Below, one piece after another: positions 15,663 through 19,069 of a stretch of DNA of 19,069 bases. Source of the stretch: an uncultured Bacteroidales bacterium (GTDB lineage: Bacteria; Bacteroidota; Bacteroidia; Bacteroidales; JAUNSR01). The stretch is taken from NCBI GenBank assembly GCA_947074165.1, contig CAMTOT010000012.1:1-19069 (forward strand), read 5' to 3'. The translations under genes were made by a program, and so were the position numbers. The notes below the pieces were generated by a model, which was not told where the DNA came from, made no database searches, and saw only the letters and a list, made by a program, of their open reading frames with translations. Within the stretch, counting starts at the first letter, position 1. Each line of letters opens with the position of its first letter.

Positions 15663-15680
15663 TTGTAAGTGAACTTACAA
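15663..15680. repeat. Perfect hairpin between hisF and hisIE
   Basis: TTGTAAGT, GA, then ACTTACAA: an 8-bp perfect inverted repeat, or a 7-bp stem with a 4-nt loop in RNA. It ends 17 nt before the hisIE ATG and has no T-run after it on either strand, so it is not a classical terminator. It could be an mRNA-processing or stability element or a protein-binding dyad. Confidence 0.45.
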
Positions 15681-15696
15681 TAAATTAAAATCTATT

Positions 15697-16449
15697 TTAT
15701 CTCACACAGACTCCATTATCCCTGAGATAAGTCTTAAGTTCCGACACAGGAATCTCTCCGAAATGGAATACACTCGCCGCCAGTGCCGCATCTGCTTTAC
15801 CGACATTAAACGCGTCAAGAAAATGCTCTTTAGCACCGGCTCCACCAGAAGCTATAACGGGTATATTAAGAGTTTCATGCAAAACCGCAAGCGCCTCGTT
15901 GGCATAACCTGTTTTCACGCCGTCATGTGACATGCTTGTGAAAAGAATCTCACCTGCGCCACGCTCCTGAGCCTCTTTAGCCCATTCAAAAAGCTTTCTG
16001 GTAGTTGATATTCTACCTCCGTTAAGATAACAAACCCATTCACCATCATCATATTTGGCGTCAACCGCTACTACACACACCTGAGCGCCAAAGTTCCCTG
16101 ATATTTCAGAAATCAACTCAGGATTACGCAATGCCGAAGAGTTAATCGAAACCTTATCAGCCCCGGCGTTAAGCAACCTGTCTACATCAGCCAACGCATT
16201 TATTCCACCACCCACAGTAAATGGAATATTAACCTGCGCCGCTACTTGCTTTACGAGTTCGGTGAATGTCTTGCGCCCTTCATGAGATGCCGTTATATCA
16301 AGATAAACCAACTCATCAGCACCCTGCAAGCTATACTGACGACCAAGCTCTACCGGATCTCCGGCATCACGAAAATTCACAAAATTCACACCTTTTACAG
16401 TCTTGCCGTCCTTAACATCCAGACACGGTATTATTCTTTTTGCTAACAT
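15697..16449 (-). CDS. hisF: Imidazole glycerol phosphate synthase, cyclase subunit
   Basis: TIM-barrel subunit that uses ammonia from HisH to turn PRFAR into imidazole glycerol phosphate and AICAR. At 250 residues the length is typical. The catalytic aspartates appear at the canonical numbers: Asp11 in RIIPCLDVKDG and Asp130 in VVAVDAKY. Phosphate-binding glycines are seen in FTVGGGI (77-83) and IASGGAGAKEH near 200. The gene starts 20 nt after hisA, and its partner hisH is two genes upstream in the same run, as expected for co-expressed subunits. Confidence 0.98.
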   Translation of the reverse strand: MLAKRIIPCLDVKDGKTVKGVNFVNFRDAGDPVELGRQYSLQGADELVYLDITASHEGRKTFTELVKQVAAQVNIPFTVGGGINALADVDRLLNAGADKVSINSSALRNPELISEISGNFGAQVCVVAVDAKYDDGEWVCYLNGGRISTTRKLFEWAKEAQERGAGEILFTSMSHDGVKTGYANEALAVLHETLNIPVIASGGAGAKEHFLDAFNVGKADAALAASVFHFGEIPVSELKTYLRDNGVCVR

Positions 16450-16469
16450 AGCCTATCGTATTTGAATTA

Positions 16470-17204
16470 TTAATAAGCGGACGCGTCAATAAACGGGCGC
16501 AAATCCTTTAGTTTTATTCTACCTTCATATATTGCCTTACCAAAAATCACAGCCGGCACTCCCGCCTTAACAAGAGCATCAATATCTGCCATACAGCTCA
16601 CACCCCCGCTTGCGATTACGTAAAGTCCGGGAAAATACCCGAGCATCTCTTCATACAGTTTTACAGAAGGCCCCTGCAACATACCATCTTTTGCGATATC
16701 TGTACTTATCACCTTTGTGATACCTTTCTGCACGTATCCTGCAACAAAATCCTGCCACTTAAGACCACTGTTCTCCAGCCATCCGCCCACGGCTATTTCA
16801 TCACCCTTTACATCGGCACCTAAAATTATCTTATCTGGTCCGTACTTATCAATCCAGGAGGCAAACTCATGAGGATCTTTTACCGCGATGCTTCCTCCGG
16901 TTACCATAGCGGCACCTGATTTGAAAGCCACGTCAAGATCGGAATTCGACTTAAGCCCCCCACCAAAATCTATCGTCAGAGAAGTGCGGGAAGCCAGCCT
17001 CTCCAATACTTTCCAGTTTACTATATGATGAGCTTTTGCCCCATCAAGATCGACAAGATGAAGGCGTCTTATTCCATAATCTTCAAATTCACGAGCCACC
17101 TCAAGAGGATCCTCATTATACACAGTTTTTTTATCATAATCGCCCTGAGAAAGCCTTACGCATTTCCCGTCTATTATGTCTATTGCAGGTATTAATTCAA
17201 TCAT
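16470..17204 (-). CDS. hisA: ProFAR isomerase (HisA)
   Basis: TIM-barrel isomerase opening the ribose of ProFAR to give PRFAR, the substrate of HisF/HisH. The 244 residues begin IELIPAIDIIDGKCVRL with the catalytic base Asp9; the opposite side carries ILGADVKG (Asp131) and STDIAKDGMLQGPS. The paired phosphate sites are DFGGGLKS (about 79-86) and VIASGGVS near 196-203. It starts 6 nt after the hisH stop, indicating tight translation coupling, and precedes hisF. Confidence 0.98.
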   Translation of the reverse strand: MIELIPAIDIIDGKCVRLSQGDYDKKTVYNEDPLEVAREFEDYGIRRLHLVDLDGAKAHHIVNWKVLERLASRTSLTIDFGGGLKSNSDLDVAFKSGAAMVTGGSIAVKDPHEFASWIDKYGPDKIILGADVKGDEIAVGGWLENSGLKWQDFVAGYVQKGITKVISTDIAKDGMLQGPSVKLYEEMLGYFPGLYVIASGGVSCMADIDALVKAGVPAVIFGKAIYEGRIKLKDLRPFIDASAY

Positions 17205-17210
17205 AATATA

Positions 17211-17801
17211 TTATAAATCCATGAAGTTTCGTAAAATTTTCTCTCCTGCCTCACCGCTCTTTTCAGCATGAAACTGGGTCGCGTAAAAATTATCTTTTCT
17301 CAATGCAGAGCTAAACGGATTGACATAATCGGTACGTGCTATCGTATGCTCATTTACCGGCACATAAAAACTATGCACAAAATATACAAACTCCGATTCA
17401 AGTTCCTTCGGAATAAGCAATCCATCGACCTGAGAAAGCTGATTCCATCCCATATGAGGAACTTTAAACTCAGCCGAAGGTGCAACGAAGCGTTTCACCG
17501 GCACATCAAAAATACCAAGACAATCCACATCGCCCTCTTCAGAATGACCACACATGAGTTGCATACCAATACAAATACCCAATACAGGCTGCTTCAGATC
17601 TTTAATAAGCAGATCAAGTTTATGCTCCCTGAGGTATTCCATTGTAGTACGCGCCTCTCCCACTCCGGGAAAAATCACCTTATCTGCACTTCGCAACAGC
17701 TCTTTATCATCTGTCACCACGGCATCTACTCCGATACGCCTCATTGCGCACTCTACAGAATAGATATTTCCCGCGTTATATTTTACAATAGCTACCTTCA
17801 T
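17211..17801 (-). CDS. hisH: Imidazole glycerol phosphate synthase, glutaminase subunit
   Basis: Class I glutamine amidotransferase that supplies ammonia to HisF. The 196 residues have the full catalytic triad: Cys77 in GICIGMQLM, His178 and Glu180 in QFHAEKSG. FPGVGEA (44-50) is the oxyanion-strand region, and VPHMGWNQL is the conserved segment at the HisF interface. The length is typical. It begins 24 nt after the stop of the thioredoxin-like lipoprotein gene, with no separate -7 element visible in that gap. Confidence 0.97.
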   Translation of the reverse strand: MKVAIVKYNAGNIYSVECAMRRIGVDAVVTDDKELLRSADKVIFPGVGEARTTMEYLREHKLDLLIKDLKQPVLGICIGMQLMCGHSEEGDVDCLGIFDVPVKRFVAPSAEFKVPHMGWNQLSQVDGLLIPKELESEFVYFVHSFYVPVNEHTIARTDYVNPFSSALRKDNFYATQFHAEKSGEAGEKILRNFMDL

Positions 17802-17825
17802 ACATTTATAATATAGGTGAGCGTT

Positions 17826-18452
17826 TTATTTTGCGTTCACCAGTTCATCAATTTTATTACACATAAGAGCAAATTCATCTTTATCATAAAGGCGAGTCAA
17901 AAACTCGATCTCACCTGCCTGATTAATTATGACATTGCGGGTAATACCCGACTGCTTCAATGCATATTTTGCAAATATGCCAGCTTCAGGGTCAAGCCCA
18001 AAAGGATAATTAGCGCCAATCTTATCAACAAATCCCCTCACCACATCAAGCGGCTCGTCTCTATCAACGGCTATAAGCATGAAATTTTCATTGTCTTTAT
18101 ACTTTTGCCATATCTGCGATTCAATCTCAGGTATCTCCTCTCGACACACCCTGCACCATGTAGCGGTAAATTGCAACATAACAGTTTTGCCTCTTAGTGA
18201 CGAAAGACTAACCTTTTCTCCTGAAATAAGTTCAATTTCAAACTCAGGGGCTTTATCACCAACCTTTACAAGATAATCATGTTCATATACAGGTTGACCA
18301 TCTTCACTTGTTGATACAATGTTAGCTTCAACTACTTCCTCTTTTTTCTCTATCTCATGTTCAGCAGCAGCAGTTTTGGGCTTTTCACCGGTACAAGAAC
18401 CAACTACAGTACACAGCATCGCTCCCATAGCGATATTAATCCCTTTTTTCAT
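17826..18452 (-). CDS. TlpA/ResA-like thioredoxin-fold lipoprotein
   Basis: Probable membrane-anchored periplasmic thiol-disulfide protein of 208 residues. A lipoprotein signal ends at Cys20 (TVVGSC), followed by a Glu/Lys/Ala-rich linker to about residue 60. The AhpC/TSA-redoxin domain (about 61-205) starts VKVGDKAPEFEI and holds the active-site pair Cys100-Cys103 in TATWCRVCREEIPEI. Such proteins reduce or isomerise disulfides in cytochrome maturation or oxidative stress in Bacteroidota. Unusually, the loop facing the active site reads SGITRNVI, with Thr171 where thioredoxins and TlpA proteins normally have a cis-proline. It is the first gene of the minus-strand run leading into hisH; whether it is functionally tied to histidine synthesis or merely co-transcribed is not known. 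Confidence 0.9.
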   Translation of the reverse strand: MKKGINIAMGAMLCTVVGSCTGEKPKTAAAEHEIEKKEEVVEANIVSTSEDGQPVYEHDYLVKVGDKAPEFEIELISGEKVSLSSLRGKTVMLQFTATWCRVCREEIPEIESQIWQKYKDNENFMLIAVDRDEPLDVVRGFVDKIGANYPFGLDPEAGIFAKYALKQSGITRNVIINQAGEIEFLTRLYDKDEFALMCNKIDELVNAK

Positions 18453-18553
18453 CTTTCTATTATCTCTTCTTAAAATTTCATCTTTAAAAGTGGCAGATTC
18501 TCTATTTTCTGCATTTTATTACAAAAAACTGTATTATTCTACCTATAATATCA

Positions 18554-18561
18554 CAAAAATA
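18554..18561 (-). promoter_or_regulatory. Possible -7 element for the lipoprotein-his run
   Basis: Minus strand TATTTTTG matches TAnnTTTG, about 100 nt before the lipoprotein ATG. The surrounding A/T richness makes chance matches likely and there is no TTG at the right distance. Confidence 0.3.
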
Positions 18562-18784
18562 ACATTTTTCAAGCAATTACACACATATACATTACAATAT
18601 ATTACATACATGCTATATTTAATGCATAAATATAAGCAATATTCACTTTTTATTACATTCACATTTCCACAAGGCTATAAATCACAAAAATTAGCAGAAA
18701 AAATAATTTAAAAAAATTCACTCTCATGACTCTCTTATAATCAACCACATATAAAATACAGGCTTAAAAAGCATTGCAAGGCTA

Positions 18785-18814
18785 TTGCAGATATGATTTC
18801 TTTGACTACCTTTG
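18785..18814 (+). promoter_or_regulatory. Promoter of tRNA-Asp
   Basis: TTG at 18785-18787, exactly 19 bp, then TACCTTTG at 18807-18814: a full match to the Bacteroidota housekeeping promoter (TTG-N19-TAnnTTTG). Predicted start near 18820, about 34 nt before the mature tRNA 5' end. Confidence 0.85.
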
Positions 18815-18853
18815 CAACGCAATCGGGAAACAAACACCCGACAAACCTCAAAC

Positions 18854-18927
18854 GGTGTGGTAGTTCAGCTGGTTAGAATACCTGCCTGTCACGCAGGGGG
18901 TCGCGGGTTCGAGTCCCGTCCATACCG
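18854..18927 (+). tRNA. tRNA-Asp (anticodon GTC)
   Basis: A full cloverleaf can be folded by hand. The acceptor stem is GGTGTGG (18854-18860) with CCATACC (18920-18926, one G-U pair) and discriminator G at 18927. The D arm is GTTC/GAAT. The anticodon stem is CCTGC/GCAGG around loop CTGTCAC, with anticodon GTC at 18888-18890. The T arm has loop TTCGAGT. The 3' CCA is not encoded and must be added after transcription. It is a single gene with its own promoter and terminator. Confidence 0.98.
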
Positions 18928-18929
18928 CT

Positions 18930-18973
18930 AAAAGCCTTGATAGTCAGTTGACGATCAAGGCTTTTTCTTTTTT
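18930..18973 (+). terminator. Rho-independent terminator after tRNA-Asp
   Basis: AAAGCCTTGAT (18931-18941) and ATCAAGGCTTT (18954-18964) form a perfect 11-bp stem, with further GTC/GAC pairing inside the loop, followed by a T-rich tract to 18973. Confidence 0.93.
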
Positions 18974-19069
18974 AAATCGTGCAAATTAAAAAATTCGATT
19001 CCAGAAGGAGCTTTGGGACCAGCGGATAAATCCGGTTGTTGGGATATTTTAAGCATATAACATGGTAAG
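18974..19069. other. Right-edge sequence without a recognisable feature
   Basis: Ninety-six bases after the tRNA terminator. A minus-strand frame is open from the edge to a stop at 18955, within the terminator, and could encode 33 residues from an ATG at 19056, but it has no recognisable motif. No copy of the tRNA 3' end is present, so I see no sign of an integrated element's attachment site. Confidence 0.4.

Larger units (their letters stand above)
18453..18853. other. AT-rich spacer between the lipoprotein gene and tRNA-Asp
   Basis: About 400 bp, very AT-rich, with no convincing coding frame; a plus-strand frame running out of the lipoprotein gene to 18711 is composition noise. It should hold the divergent promoters of both neighbours. 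A dyad GCTATATTTA-ATGCA-TAAATATAAGC lies at 18612-18637 (8-bp perfect core with a 5-nt centre). Two ATTGCA copies start 11 bp apart at 18773 and 18784, the second overlapping the tRNA -33 box. No structured RNA was recognised. Confidence 0.6.

Noticed and set aside
17268..17816. A 182-codon plus-strand open frame opposite hisH
   Set aside because: Antisense to an intact hisH with a complete catalytic triad; the translation has no recognisable motif.
18319..18711. Plus-strand 130-codon frame running from the lipoprotein gene into the spacer
   Set aside because: It starts antisense to a lipoprotein signal peptide and continues through AT-rich noise with Tyr/Lys/Ile bias.
18854..18927. Minus-strand coding potential across the tRNA
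   Set aside because: The reverse complement of tRNA genes commonly gives spurious peptides of this kind; the cloverleaf explains the sequence.
18955..19056. Minus-strand 33-codon ORF at the right edge
   Set aside because: Short, ends inside the tRNA terminator, no motif, and it would be read toward the tRNA; not supportable as a gene.
18854..19069. Possible integrated element at the tRNA-Asp 3' end
   Set aside because: No integrase gene is visible and no duplicate of the tRNA 3' end occurs in the remaining 140 bases.

Overview
The window looks like a housekeeping and core-metabolism stretch of a Bacteroidales-type genome (phylum Bacteroidota), probably a gut lineage. The signs are: several copies of the Bacteroidota -7 element TAnnTTTG, including one with a TTG exactly 19 bp upstream of a tRNA; no strong Shine-Dalgarno sites; AT-rich spacers; a TonB-dependent receptor with an N-terminal carboxypeptidase-regulatory-like domain; and a gadB-glsA-gadC acid-resistance operon of the Bacteroides type. 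The genus cannot be fixed from the sequence alone.

Layout, left to right. (1) 2-1918, plus strand: the 3' part of a comEC/rec2-type competence channel gene, cut by the left edge. It converges with and overlaps by 14 bp a minus-strand TonB-dependent outer-membrane receptor (1905-4298). (2) 4422-7205, plus: a tight five-gene operon of nitroreductase, small four-helix membrane protein, Rossmann/DUF2520 protein, KdsC-type HAD phosphatase and Maf nucleotide pyrophosphatase. A promoter element lies at 4385 and an intrinsic terminator at 7223-7264. (3) 7383-11386, plus: gadB, glsA and gadC, ending at a shared bidirectional terminator (11431-11466). Glutaminase makes glutamate from glutamine and releases ammonia; GadB consumes a proton to make GABA; GadC exchanges GABA for glutamate. 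A 28-bp dyad (7280-7307) sits just upstream. (4) 11498-14086, minus: lysA and lysC of the aspartate-to-lysine route, separated by a terminator. lysC has a roughly 120-nt leader and its frame stays open 23 codons beyond the conserved start. (5) 14269-14964, minus: a stand-alone ftsE. (6) 15046-18452, minus: a thioredoxin-fold lipoprotein followed by hisH, hisA, hisF and hisIE, the last six steps' worth of histidine genes without hisG, hisD, hisC or hisB. (7) 18854-18927, plus: tRNA-Asp(GTC) with a near-consensus promoter and a terminator.

I found no mobile element, CRISPR array, phage gene or defence cassette. No gene here forms an obviously new system. The points most worth a second look are regulatory: the dyad before gadB, the lysC leader and alternative start, and the hairpin between hisF and hisIE. 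At the protein level they are a thioredoxin-like lipoprotein lacking the usual cis-proline, the unknown small membrane protein and DUF2520 protein of the maf operon, and a GadB tail that retains the histidine known for pH gating in E. coli.
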